Origin: Roseimicrobium sp. ORNL1
Lineage (GTDB): Bacteria; Verrucomicrobiota; Verrucomicrobiia; Verrucomicrobiales; Verrucomicrobiaceae
Assembly (NCBI RefSeq): GCF_011044495.1
Contig: NZ_CP049143.1
Location: 3,162,001-3,226,000, forward strand
Direction of reading: 5' to 3'
Length of the DNA: 64,000 nt
Shown here: piece after piece, positions 1 to 8,552 of the stretch
How positions within the stretch are numbered: the first letter of the stretch is position 1
How the letters are laid out: every line of letters starts with the position of its first letter
Notes under the pieces: generated by a model
Database searches by the model: none
What the model was told of the DNA's origin: nothing
The model's input: the letters and a program-made list of their open reading frames with translations, nothing else
Made by a program: the position numbers and the translations under genes

Positions 1-620
1 TGGGTCCACGAGGTGGGAATCGAAAGGTGATTGACGATATAGAGCATCGCCACCGTGACGATGGTCGCGATGTAGAACCAGATGGCGACGTAGAGCGAGG
101 GCTCATTGCGCTTTGCCAGCGTCCAGAAGAAGTTGATGGCAAAGATGACCCACACCACGGCCACGGCGATGTTGATGGGCCAGATAAGTTCCGCGTATTC
201 CTTGCTGCGGCTCAGTCCGAGTGGGAGCGTGATCGCCGCGGAGAGGATGATGAGCTGCCACCCCCAGAAGTGAATGGCGCCCAGCAAATCAGAAGCCACG
301 CGCACCTTGCACAGGCGCTGCGTGGAGTAGTAGATGCCGGCGAACATCATGTTCCCGACGAAGGCGAAGATGACCGCATTCGTGTGCAGCGGACGCAGGC
401 GGCCAAACGTGAGCCACGAGGTGTCGAAGTTCATCCTCCAGTGTGTGAGCTGGGAGGCGATGATGACCCCCACCAGCATGCCTACCGCACCCCAGATGAT
501 GGAAGCCAGCAGGAACTGGCGGGGCAGGCGATCGTTGAACTCAATGGTGGTCTTTCCACTGCCTGCGGAAATCGATGGGGAAGGCGCGGAGTCGGGGGAG
601 GATCCGTTCGTAGAGTGCAT
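1..620 (-). CDS. ccoN: cbb3-type cytochrome c oxidase subunit I (CcoN), 3' part outside window
   Basis: Catalytic haem-copper subunit of the high-affinity terminal oxidase in the inner membrane. Reading the minus strand from an ATG at 620 gives MHSTNGSS, a Ser/Pro-rich leader of about 25 residues, then a first membrane helix containing WGAVGMLVGV, the motif RPLHTNAVIFAF with the haem-ligand-type His, and further hydrophobic helices (WQLIILSAAI, IWPINIAVAVVWVIFA). This order is typical of the CcoN amino terminus. The gene runs off the left edge, so it cannot be seen whether it is a stand-alone CcoN or a CcoNO fusion. ccoS lies 17 bp upstream on the same strand, supporting one transcript. Family assignment is firm; the boundary is partial. 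Confidence 0.9.
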   Translation of the reverse strand, partial: MHSTNGSSPDSAPSPSISAGSGKTTIEFNDRLPRQFLLASIIWGAVGMLVGVIIASQLTHWRMNFDTSWLTFGRLRPLHTNAVIFAFVGNMMFAGIYYSTQRLCKVRVASDLLGAIHFWGWQLIILSAAITLPLGLSRSKEYAELIWPINIAVAVVWVIFAINFFWTLAKRNEPSLYVAIWFYIATIVTVAMLYIVNHLSIPTSWT

Positions 621-637
621 GGATGCGGGGGATGAAA

Positions 638-832
638 TCAAGAGCCATGCCTGCCCGCCACGTGCGTCGTGGCTGCTCGACCAGGACGCACGGGCGGCAG
701 GTCCTCCTCCAGTGGCATGAGTGCCTCCTGTTCACTGCCCAGTCCGCGACGATGGCGGCTGCCCAAAAACAGGACCACGAAGAACACTGCCAGCAGCACG
801 CTTAAAAAGATGGTGATGGCGAGTGCTTCCAT
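638..832 (-). CDS. ccoS: cbb3 oxidase maturation protein CcoS
   Basis: Small (64 aa) single-span protein of the CcoS/FixS family, needed for cofactor insertion into cbb3 oxidase. Starting at the ATG at 832 it reads MEALAITIFLSVLLAVFFVVLFLGSR, i.e. one N-terminal membrane helix followed by a basic stop-transfer and a hydrophilic tail, the standard CcoS layout. A longer open frame extends upstream but has no family resemblance there. It directly precedes ccoN. Divergent from the P1B ATPase gene; the 254 bp between them must hold both promoters, but no FNR-type palindrome (TTGAT-N4-ATCAA) was seen. Confidence 0.85.
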   Translation of the reverse strand: MEALAITIFLSVLLAVFFVVLFLGSRHRRGLGSEQEALMPLEEDLPPVRPGRAATTHVAGRHGS

Positions 833-1086
833 GGTGAAGGAGAAGGGTTTGTTTCGGTATTGCATCGTCACCCTCAACCAGCGGTATGCGCATCGCTTGG
901 CGGATGTTGTGCTTCTCCGCACAGATCTTGTGAAATCGACAGATTTCCTTGCTGAATAGCGGGAATCACAACCCCTTCACAGCGGCACTTCTGCAGGTAA
1001 ATGCGCAAGATCGGTGTGGCCTGGAGAGCCTGGTTGCAGATAGTGATGTTGTTCACGTAATATCTGCCGGAGAAAATATTCGCGCC

Positions 1087-3339
1087 ATGCCAGCGACTGA
1101 CACGGAAAGCAGCGACTCGAACCAAGAGGCTTCCACCTGGATGGAAGGCATGGCTGCCTTTCTCGCGCAGGACGATGAGATCCTCGCCATGCGTCTGGAT
1201 CCCGCTGGTCAGACTATTTCTGTGGCTACGAAGGGCATCGTCAATGCCGCGAAGCTGAAAGACAAGCTCGATACGCTCATCCGGGAACTTGATGAGCAGT
1301 TCCTGTCGACCCGTCCGGCAGCACAGGGCGCCTCGGATGCCGCGCTGGTAATTGAGAGACCGCATGTCTCCTCCGCCGCGGAGCGGAAGGCCTGGACCTG
1401 GAGGCAGTTTGCCTGGCCCACGGTGCGTGATGCAGAGCTGGATCAAGCTTCTGAGTGGAAGCGCCTGGCCCTGCAAGCCGGTATGTGTCTGGTGCTGCTG
1501 CTGGCCGGCGTGATCTTGGAGCGGCACGAGCCCCTGAAGTGGCTGGCCATCGCCTGCTACACCGGCTCCATGATCGCCGGCGGCATCAATACAGCGGTGG
1601 AGACCTGGGCGAAGCTCAAGAACCTGCGCCTTGATATCGACTTCCTCATGCTCGCGGTGGCCCTCGCGGCATCGTCGATTGGCGCGTGGCGTGAGGGGGC
1701 TCTGCTGCTCTGTCTTTTCTCCACCTCCGGCGCCATCGAGCACTATGTGCTGCATCGCACACGCCGCGAGATTAGCGCGCTTACAAGAGCTGCACCGAAG
1801 GTGGCGCGGGTGATCGCTGCGGATGGCAGCCTGCAAATGCGTCCTGTGGAGTCTCTCGTAATTGGAGACCAATTGCGAGTGCTGCCGGATGAGTTGATTC
1901 CCGTCGACGGAACCTTGATTTCTGGAGAGACGGCGGTGGATGAATCCAATGTCACCGGTGAATCAGTGCCCATTGAGAAGGCCAGCGGAGATACGCTGTT
2001 GGGCGGAACGTTGAATCTCTGGGGCTCCATCGCCCTGCGTGTGGAAAAGGTGTCCGCCGAGAGCACGCTGCAGCGCATCATCGCGCTCATTGAGCAGGCG
2101 GAGCACCTGCGCGCGCCGAGCCAGCGCTTCACGGACAAGTTCGGCACCACCTACACGCTTTCTGCGATAGGGCTGACGATTGGCATGTTCTTCGTGTGGT
2201 GGCTGGTGGTGGGCATACAGCCGTTTGAGAATCTGCCTGGCACCACATCCGCCTTCTACCGCTCAATGACGTTGCTCGTGGTCATGTCTCCCTGTGCATT
2301 GGCCTTGAGTATTCCCTCCGCTATCCTCGCGGCGATTGCCTGGGGGGCGAGACACGGTCTGCTCTTCCGCGGTGGCGCCGCGGTCGAGAAGCTCGCTGAG
2401 GTGGATGTCATTTGCATGGATAAGACCGGCACGCTCACCGAGGGGGCCATGCGCGTGCGTCAGGTGGAGAGCTTCCCGGCCGGTCACGAGATTGAAGTCG
2501 CGCGCATCGCGGTCTCGCTGGACAGCCATTCCAATCATCCCATCTCACGCGCCATCAGTGAGTACGGCAGGCGGCACGAGCTGAAGCCGGAGACCGTGAC
2601 GGATTTCCAGCGCATCTCAGGGATGGGATTGCGCGGGAAGATTCATGATGTGGTGTATTATGTCGGCAGGCGTGAACTGCTGAGCCAGCCCCAATTCCGC
2701 GAATGGCTGCAGAAGGTGCCGGACACACCGCTTGCCTTCTCCGAAGTCTGGGTTCTGGGACAGGGCGTGGTGGGGCGCATCTTGTTGGAGGACTCCATTC
2801 GTGAGGGCAGCCGCTCCGTGCTGAAGCGGCTGAAGGAACATGGTATCGAAACCATGATGCTCACCGGTGACCGCCGCGCCGCCGCGGAGAGCGTGGCCAA
2901 GGAGTTGGGGGTCGCCAGCGTGCGTGCCGGCCTGCACCCGGGCGATAAGGTGAACATCATTCAAGAACTCACATCAAAGGGACGGAAAGTTGCGATGGTG
3001 GGTGACGGTGTGAATGATGCGCCCAGCCTTGCCGCCGCGCATGTGAGTGTGGCCATGGGCGCGCGGGGCAGTGATGCCGCCATGGAGCAGAGTGACATCG
3101 TGCTCATGAACGACCGCATTGAGAAGCTGCTCACTGCCCTGGAACTGAGTCAGCGTGCGCGGCGCATCATCCGGCAGAATTTGGCCATTGCGCTCGGAGC
3201 CATCGCGCTGGCTTCACTGGCGTCCCTCGCATCGCTGCTGCCCCTGGCCTGGGGCGTGGTGGCGCATGAAGGGAGCACCCTCATTGTGTGCCTGAACAGC
3301 CTGCGGCTCATCTTCCACAAGGACACGGCGGCGAAGTGA
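1087..3339 (+). CDS. P1B-4 type metal-efflux P-type ATPase (Co/Zn/Fe class)
   Basis: Inner-membrane ATP-driven transition-metal exporter, 750 aa from the ATG at 1087; a TTG at 949 in frame is less likely. Visible landmarks are the actuator motif TGES, the membrane metal-site motif SPC (residues 401-403), the phosphorylation motif DKTGT (D445), GDGVNDAP near the C terminus and HEGST (H727) in the last helices. SPC together with HEG-[G/S]-T defines the P1B-4 subgroup (CoaT, CtpD, PfeT, HMA1), which transports Co2+, Zn2+ or Fe2+, rather than the CPC-bearing copper pumps such as CcoI. The first 75 residues resemble a degenerate HMA domain without CxxC. It lies divergent from ccoS-ccoN, where a CcoI copper pump would be expected. 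Confidence 0.88.
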   Translation: MPATDTESSDSNQEASTWMEGMAAFLAQDDEILAMRLDPAGQTISVATKGIVNAAKLKDKLDTLIRELDEQFLSTRPAAQGASDAALVIERPHVSSAAERKAWTWRQFAWPTVRDAELDQASEWKRLALQAGMCLVLLLAGVILERHEPLKWLAIACYTGSMIAGGINTAVETWAKLKNLRLDIDFLMLAVALAASSIGAWREGALLLCLFSTSGAIEHYVLHRTRREISALTRAAPKVARVIAADGSLQMRPVESLVIGDQLRVLPDELIPVDGTLISGETAVDESNVTGESVPIEKASGDTLLGGTLNLWGSIALRVEKVSAESTLQRIIALIEQAEHLRAPSQRFTDKFGTTYTLSAIGLTIGMFFVWWLVVGIQPFENLPGTTSAFYRSMTLLVVMSPCALALSIPSAILAAIAWGARHGLLFRGGAAVEKLAEVDVICMDKTGTLTEGAMRVRQVESFPAGHEIEVARIAVSLDSHSNHPISRAISEYGRRHELKPETVTDFQRISGMGLRGKIHDVVYYVGRRELLSQPQFREWLQKVPDTPLAFSEVWVLGQGVVGRILLEDSIREGSRSVLKRLKEHGIETMMLTGDRRAAAESVAKELGVASVRAGLHPGDKVNIIQELTSKGRKVAMVGDGVNDAPSLAAAHVSVAMGARGSDAAMEQSDIVLMNDRIEKLLTALELSQRARRIIRQNLAIALGAIALASLASLASLLPLAWGVVAHEGSTLIVCLNSLRLIFHKDTAAK

Positions 3340-3443
3340 AGCAACATGCCGTGGAAGCACGCAAGATGTGCACGGACCGCCACAAGGGAAGGCTGGCAGG
3401 CTGTGGCGAAATCCTCTATACTGGGAACGAATTCCTCATTGCC

Positions 3444-3941
3444 ATGAATGCAACGAACGACATCGAATTCGACCCGAACACCTATGACATCGAAGACAGC
3501 GAGGATGTCATCAATCTGGCGAAGAGCATTGTGAACGGGCACTATCCAGGCATCCTCGGTACCATCGATGCCGAGGGAAAGCCGCAGATGCGCTGGATGT
3601 CCACCCTGGCCCTGGATGAGTTCCCCGTCTTCCAGACACTCACTTCACCGGGCAGCCGGAAGGTGCAGGAACTCAAGGAACATCCGGAGGTGAACTGGAT
3701 GTTCTTCAACAAGGACCTCTCCCTCGTGGTGAATCTCAAGGGCAAGGCGAAGGTCATCTCGGATGGCCCGACACTGAAGCGCATCTGGCAGCGCATCGTG
3801 GACATGTCCCATGCTTATTTCCTGGAGCACTATCACAAGAAGCCCGGCTTCTGCGCGATCGAGACCACGGTCGAATCCGTCGAGATCCACTCACCGAAGC
3901 ACAACGTGCACTTCACGCTCAAGCCATTTGAGATGGCGTGA
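3444..3941 (+). CDS. Pyridoxamine 5'-phosphate oxidase-fold (general stress protein 26-like) protein
   Basis: 165-aa cytosolic flavin- or haem-binding split-barrel protein of the PPOX superfamily. It opens with an acidic stretch, then the barrel strands GILGTIDAEGKPQMRWMSTL, TLTSPGSRKVQELKEHPEVNW and MFFNKDLSLVVNLKGKAKVI, typical of the GSP26/YzzA branch. A longer frame from 3288 overlaps the ATPase gene, so the ATG at 3444 is preferred. It lies about 100 bp after the ATPase gene in the same direction and may be co-transcribed. Substrate cannot be read from sequence. Such proteins are often part of general or hypoxic stress regulons, which fits the neighbourhood (inference). Confidence 0.8.
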   Translation: MNATNDIEFDPNTYDIEDSEDVINLAKSIVNGHYPGILGTIDAEGKPQMRWMSTLALDEFPVFQTLTSPGSRKVQELKEHPEVNWMFFNKDLSLVVNLKGKAKVISDGPTLKRIWQRIVDMSHAYFLEHYHKKPGFCAIETTVESVEIHSPKHNVHFTLKPFEMA

Positions 3942-3963
3942 GCGTGATGATCTGCAAGGCGTT

Positions 3964-6024
3964 CTACGAGCGCCTCGACTGGGGCGGGCGCGGCATGCGG
4001 CCCGGTGGCACCCGGTTCAAGGTGGCTCCGGGAATGCTGTTCATGGAGAACCATGAGGCAAGAGGGCGTGCCAGCAGCGGTGAGAACAACGCTGCCCGCA
4101 TGAAGGCATCCCTGAAAACGGCCTTTGCGCCTCCTCGCAAGGTCCCGAGCTTCATCCCCCATGCTGCCCGCCGGGTGGCGATACGGGCAGCGCGTGAGCG
4201 AATGCGATCATAGGCCTGAGACCAGGCAGCAGTTCTCGATGGATCGTCCTGCATGGCTGGTATGGCCACACTCAGGAACTCCGCGTCCGCGAATCCTGTG
4301 TTCATTCCCTGGCCTCCGATGGGACTCATGACATGCGCAGCATCTCCGCAAAGGAAGATGCGTCCGTCGACGAATGTGTCGCATTTCATCCAGCGTGGAC
4401 TGAAGGCAAACGCTGGAGGCAGTGCTTCGTCGGGTGTCCCCAGTGAAATGCCGGTGCGGTGCAGCACGGTCTGCACAATGGTCGTCCCATCCGCGCTGGT
4501 GGAGGCAAGGCGATCCGGCACCTGAATGACCCAGCGCCTCCTGCCTTCGGGAAGAGGGAAGGACTCGACGGCTCCATCCGCCGTGAAGAACAGGCGGGCC
4601 TCATTTCCCAAACCACTGGAGTCCTTGAAGTCCGCCATCACGAAGTGGCAGCCATATCTCCCTTCATGAGCGCGAATGCGTAGCCGGTTTCTCGTGGAGC
4701 CACGACTTCCATCGCAGGCGATCACGTGTCCTGCCGTCATGATGGTGGGTGTTTCCCGGTTGCGCACTTCTACTTGAACACCGGAACTGTCTTGAGAGAG
4801 GATCTTCGCTTCACTTCCTCTGACGATGGTCGCATGGGGATAGCGTTCGAGATTCGTGCGCAGGAGTTCCATGGTGTGGGATTGTGGCACACTCAGTACG
4901 AACTTGTGTGTGCCGGGTAGGAGGGTGAAGTCGCAGACACCGAGTGTGCCGTAGTGGCCATCCACCTTCACTTGTGCAATGGGAACTCCCAAGGCGATGA
5001 GTGACTCCGCGAGATTCAGCCGGCCAAAGATTTCGAGGGAGGGTGGGGTGATGCCAATGGCTTGCGATGGACATGACACGTCGGCCTGCTGCTCGATGAT
5101 CAGAACCTGTGTGCCACGCGCCGCGAGGAGATTCGCCAGCAGCAGTCCTACAGGACCGGCACCGATGATGACCACATCGTGATTCACGTTTTCACTTCTC
5201 GCGGTAGGAGCCTCCTTGCGCCGTCGTGGTAGACGGGGCAACCAGTAGGGCACGCGCTCCTGGTAGCGGACGAAGGCGTCTCCGTAGTATCTGGCATAGC
5301 GCTTCTCCTTCAGCACCGGCGCTGCGATACAGTAGCCAGTCCAAAGCAGTGCGGCCAGAAGATGATCCAGCGTCCAGACTGGAGCCGTCCACAGGATGAG
5401 AGCGAATGAGAGGTAGATGGGCTGCCGTACAAGCCGGAAGGTTCCCGACCTAGCGAAGGGTTTGTATACCACCGCCTCATTGCGCCACACGCTGCGCCAC
5501 CCCAGCGATCCGGTCTGCACATCCATGCCGGCATCATGCATCGACTTTGCCAGCAGCAGCCATGACGCTGCATAGAAAACATCCAGCAGATGCAGAAGCC
5601 AGCCTGTTGGCGCAGACCACAGCACATGTGAAGGAGACCACCAGAGGAACACCAGCAGGAGTTGCAGCGATGAGATGGTCGCAAAAAGGGTGGTGGACAG
5701 CGCCTTCCCCAGAGAGAAAGGCGCCAGTCTGGCCAACCACTTGCGACCACGCTCTCCGAGCAGCAGGCTGTGCCCAGCGGCGAACTGGGAGAGGAGCGCG
5801 AGGTTTCCCAGTACTCCCTTCCATCCTGAAAGGGTGCTCCATCCCGTTGTTAAGCCGGAACGGAGCGCCACGAACATCGTTGAGACCGCGATGATGAACA
5901 GTCCGTGGCACAGCATCCCATAGCCAAGCGCGGTCCACCGCTGCAGCGTGGTGTAGGGCGGAGAGGTGGGCCATCGCGTCGCTGGCCCTGAAGTTCCCTC
6001 CATCGACTTTGATGTGTCAGCCAT
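3964..6024 (-). CDS. Fusion of isoprenylcysteine-carboxyl-methyltransferase-like membrane domain and FAD monooxygenase (SrsB-SrsC-like)
   Basis: 686-aa two-domain enzyme. Residues about 25-265 form a multi-helix membrane methyltransferase of the ICMT/PEMT superfamily, ending in LVRQPIYLSF and the diagnostic tail EKRYARYYGDAFVRYQ-VPYWLP. After a basic linker, residue 281 onward is a UbiH/PHBH-type flavin monooxygenase: GAGPVG Rossmann motif (288-293), the CDGSRGSTRN segment and the late FAD motif GDAAHVMSPIGGQG. In Streptomyces griseus these activities are separate proteins, SrsB and SrsC, acting after the type III PKS SrsA on alkylresorcinols. The start at 6024 overlaps the PKS stop by 8 nt (ATGGCTGA), indicating translational coupling; a longer upstream frame has no family resemblance. 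No stop or frame break lies between the domains. Confidence 0.85.
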   Translation of the reverse strand: MADTSKSMEGTSGPATRWPTSPPYTTLQRWTALGYGMLCHGLFIIAVSTMFVALRSGLTTGWSTLSGWKGVLGNLALLSQFAAGHSLLLGERGRKWLARLAPFSLGKALSTTLFATISSLQLLLVFLWWSPSHVLWSAPTGWLLHLLDVFYAASWLLLAKSMHDAGMDVQTGSLGWRSVWRNEAVVYKPFARSGTFRLVRQPIYLSFALILWTAPVWTLDHLLAALLWTGYCIAAPVLKEKRYARYYGDAFVRYQERVPYWLPRLPRRRKEAPTARSENVNHDVVIIGAGPVGLLLANLLAARGTQVLIIEQQADVSCPSQAIGITPPSLEIFGRLNLAESLIALGVPIAQVKVDGHYGTLGVCDFTLLPGTHKFVLSVPQSHTMELLRTNLERYPHATIVRGSEAKILSQDSSGVQVEVRNRETPTIMTAGHVIACDGSRGSTRNRLRIRAHEGRYGCHFVMADFKDSSGLGNEARLFFTADGAVESFPLPEGRRRWVIQVPDRLASTSADGTTIVQTVLHRTGISLGTPDEALPPAFAFSPRWMKCDTFVDGRIFLCGDAAHVMSPIGGQGMNTGFADAEFLSVAIPAMQDDPSRTAAWSQAYDRIRSRAARIATRRAAWGMKLGTLRGGAKAVFRDAFMRAALFSPLLARPLASWFSMNSIPGATLNRVPPGRMPRPPQSRRS

Positions 6025-7186
6025 GCAACGTAGAATCGTGAAGGGTTTGCAAGGCCGTGAGTTCGATGGCGCGCTGCTTGGGACTGCATCCCACCCGCTG
6101 GAGCAGTGCCACCTCCACGGTGAGTCCCGGGCCAAAGGCCATGGCACACGTGGGTCCAGTCGTGGGGGCGCGCGTCTCCAGGAGGTCCTTCAACACAAAG
6201 AGCACTGTCGCGCTGCTCATGTTGCCATGGTTCTTCAACACGCGGCGGGAGCTCGCCAGCGCGGTGTTTGGCAGGTTCAGTCCCTGCTCCACCTTGTCGA
6301 GAATGGCGCGTCCACCGGGATGCACGGCCCACTCGGTGATCTCTTCGGGAGAGTGATCATGCTTGCCCAGTACTCGCGTCATGAGCGTTTGCATTTCTGC
6401 GCCGAGTATCTCCGGCACATAGCTGCTGAGCTTGATCTCGAAGCCGTGATTCCCAATGTCCCACGCCATGTGAGCTGCGCCTGAGGGCACCAACTCCGAA
6501 GTGAAGCCATCCAATCGATAAGCGGGTGTCTCTGCAGCCGGAGGACGCGCACTGATGATGGCCGCTGCAGCCCCATCCGCGAAAAGCGAATTGGCGAGCA
6601 TCACATCCGGCTTGTCTTCCAGTTGGAGATGGAGCGTGCACAGCTCCAGGCACACGACCAGCACTACGGCATCTTCACGAGCCGCGCAGAACTGCGCAGC
6701 CATGCGCAACGCCGGGAAGGCGGCATAGCAGCCCATGAATCCCAGGGTGTAGCGCTCCACACCGGGATTCAGCCCGAGCGCCTCCACCAGATGCAGTTCT
6801 GGCCCTGGATTCACGAATCCGGTGCAGGTGACATAGATGACATGCGTGATGTCGCTGGCCTTGTACCCACTGCCCTCGAGTGCACGTCTGGCTACTTGCT
6901 CGGACATCTCACGCGAGGCTTTGGCATAGCGGGCATTCCGCTCTGCCGTACCGGGGTTCCCCGGATAGCCTTTCTCGTTTGGTTGGAAGAGGCCGTTGCC
7001 GCCGGTCTCAAAGAATGTCTCCAGCACGCTGTACCGGGTCTCAATCCCGGAACGTCTGTACAGAGCACTCAGCAGGCGCCGGTGCCGTTCATCGGAGGTC
7101 CATCCCATCATGCGCTCACGGATGGTATCCTGCTGATACGAGAAGGGCGCCGCCAGGGTCGCGATGTGGTGAATGTATGCGCTCAT
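6017..7186 (-). CDS. Type III polyketide synthase (chalcone/stilbene synthase family)
   Basis: 389-aa homodimeric ketosynthase that extends an acyl-CoA starter with malonyl-CoA and cyclises it. The triad is complete: C153 in GFMGCYAAF, H289 in AVHPGGRAI and N322 in LKNHGNMSSATV. Length matches the family. It is the middle gene of a three-gene minus-strand operon: yceI-like gene 7 bp upstream, methyltransferase-hydroxylase fusion overlapping 8 nt downstream. By analogy with SrsA and BpsA, a long-chain alkylresorcinol or alkylpyrone product is likely, but the chain-length specificity cannot be read here. Confidence 0.92.
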   Translation of the reverse strand: MSAYIHHIATLAAPFSYQQDTIRERMMGWTSDERHRRLLSALYRRSGIETRYSVLETFFETGGNGLFQPNEKGYPGNPGTAERNARYAKASREMSEQVARRALEGSGYKASDITHVIYVTCTGFVNPGPELHLVEALGLNPGVERYTLGFMGCYAAFPALRMAAQFCAAREDAVVLVVCLELCTLHLQLEDKPDVMLANSLFADGAAAAIISARPPAAETPAYRLDGFTSELVPSGAAHMAWDIGNHGFEIKLSSYVPEILGAEMQTLMTRVLGKHDHSPEEITEWAVHPGGRAILDKVEQGLNLPNTALASSRRVLKNHGNMSSATVLFVLKDLLETRAPTTGPTCAMAFGPGLTVEVALLQRVGCSPKQRAIELTALQTLHDSTLHG

Positions 7187-7193
7187 CTGTGGC

Positions 7194-7787
7194 TTAGGCG
7201 TTGACTTTCTCCAGCGTGACCTTGGCGTGGACCTTCACCACGTCCCCTACACGGATGACCAGCATGACGGACGGCACCTTGATGCCGTACGCCTTCATCG
7301 AGACATCGAAGTCCAGTTCGAACGACGCGCTGTCTCCTTGCTGCTTCCAGTTCGAGATGGTCCCTGTGGCAGACTGTGTTTTCCCAAGAATAGTCAGCTT
7401 GAAGGGGAGCACCTGAGGCGAAGTGCCGGTGCCGGAAATGAGCTGGGAGAACTGCGTGTCGAACTCACCGGTCACCAGTGGGAAGTCCACGGCACGCATG
7501 GCCTTGCGCATGTTCTCGTCGCGCTTGGGTTCCTTGGTGTCCATTTCCACGGTCTTCACCTCTACCTTGGCTGTGATGGACGACGGTTTGTCGGCGTCCG
7601 TCATCCCAACGGTGGTGATGAAGGGCTGGGCCTTTACGGTACCTGACCAGTCGTGAAGGGTTGAAGTGCCGGCAAATGTAATGGAGGCAGAGGCTTTCCA
7701 CTGGGTGGTGGAGCTCTGCGCGGAGGCATGCGTCTCCAGCCCAAGCAGGACTGCAAGTGACGCAAGAAGGGCGAAAGGGATTCTCAT
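7194..7787 (-). CDS. YceI-family periplasmic lipid-binding protein
   Basis: 197-aa secreted protein. The ATG at 7787 begins a signal peptide (MRIPFALLASLAVLLGL, cleavage near HASAQ). The mature part has YceI features: WKASASITFAGTSTLHDWSG near the start, DENMRKAMRAVDFP in the middle and a beta-rich C terminus. Known YceI structures are lipocalin-like barrels that hold a long isoprenoid or quinone-like chain. Its position as first gene of the type III PKS operon (7 bp spacing) suggests a role in carrying the polyketide lipid in the periplasm; that role is inference. Confidence 0.85.
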   Translation of the reverse strand: MRIPFALLASLAVLLGLETHASAQSSTTQWKASASITFAGTSTLHDWSGTVKAQPFITTVGMTDADKPSSITAKVEVKTVEMDTKEPKRDENMRKAMRAVDFPLVTGEFDTQFSQLISGTGTSPQVLPFKLTILGKTQSATGTISNWKQQGDSASFELDFDVSMKAYGIKVPSVMLVIRVGDVVKVHAKVTLEKVNA

Positions 7788-7967
7788 GATGATGATGAAA
7801 AAGATGTAGAAGTGAAATGCTGATGAACAGAAGTGGGCGCGGCCGTCCGCATGACGTGCCAACGCAATTGCGTCCCATGGCCGTGTATTCGTCACGGCCT
7901 GGAGTGGGCGTGGATCACGAGCCTGCTGCCCTTACGGAAAGAGCATCATACGTGACCGGAATTCTGT

Positions 7968-8390
7968 TCAAAGCAGATGCACGCAGCGGGCGAGCCGTGC
8001 TTCTTCTGCGGTGGCCATCCCTTCATGGGGAGGGCTTCTTCCTGTCAGCCGCATGAGCCGCACCACCGTTGGCGCTGGCCGATACTCCCATGCGTGCAGC
8101 ATCTCCCACTGACAATTTTTCACGTCCGGTATCTCCGAGACGACAGCGGCGAGGGATTCGTCTGTAGTGCGGTCAGGGCGCTCGTCGCAATGGCAGGGAA
8201 TCTCCGGGCCCTGCGGGAGAGGTGCTTTTACCTGGCATGGGCCAGGATGCTCCTGCCTGACAAATGTTCCGTGATGATGGTGATGATGCGGAACATGAAT
8301 GCCGAGCGGCTCCAGCAACTGGCAAAGGCACCCCGGCAGGATGAGCTGCAAGGATGCCCAGACACAGAGGATGGATTTTAGCCAGGTCAC
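7968..8390 (-). CDS. Small secreted His-rich, Cys-rich protein, unknown function
   Basis: 140-aa protein with a hydrophobic N terminus (MTWLKSILCVWASLQLILPGC) that could be a signal peptide or lipobox, then a natural hexahistidine (VPHHHHHHGT, about residues 35-40), and CxC (PCHCDE). The His run and paired Cys suggest metal binding, for example copper, iron or zinc, in the periplasm. No named family was recognised. It is alone between the yceI operon and the globin genes. Upstream (about 8461-8490) lies TGCTAACTGGTCTCAATAGCA, whose TGCTA/TAGCA ends are inverted; a regulator cannot be named. Confidence 0.6.
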   Translation of the reverse strand: MTWLKSILCVWASLQLILPGCLCQLLEPLGIHVPHHHHHHGTFVRQEHPGPCQVKAPLPQGPEIPCHCDERPDRTTDESLAAVVSEIPDVKNCQWEMLHAWEYRPAPTVVRLMRLTGRSPPHEGMATAEEARLARCVHLL

Positions 8391-8552
8391 AAAGACACGA
8401 CGAGCGGAAGACCGATTCTGTGACCTCGAGATTTGCTTGGCGTTGAATGATTTTTTGCAATGCTAACTGGTCTCAATAGCAAGTTGGCGGAGACGTGACC
8501 TTCGCCGCCAGACAGGCTGAACGACGAAGGTCTTTTAATGGGAGTGCCGACC

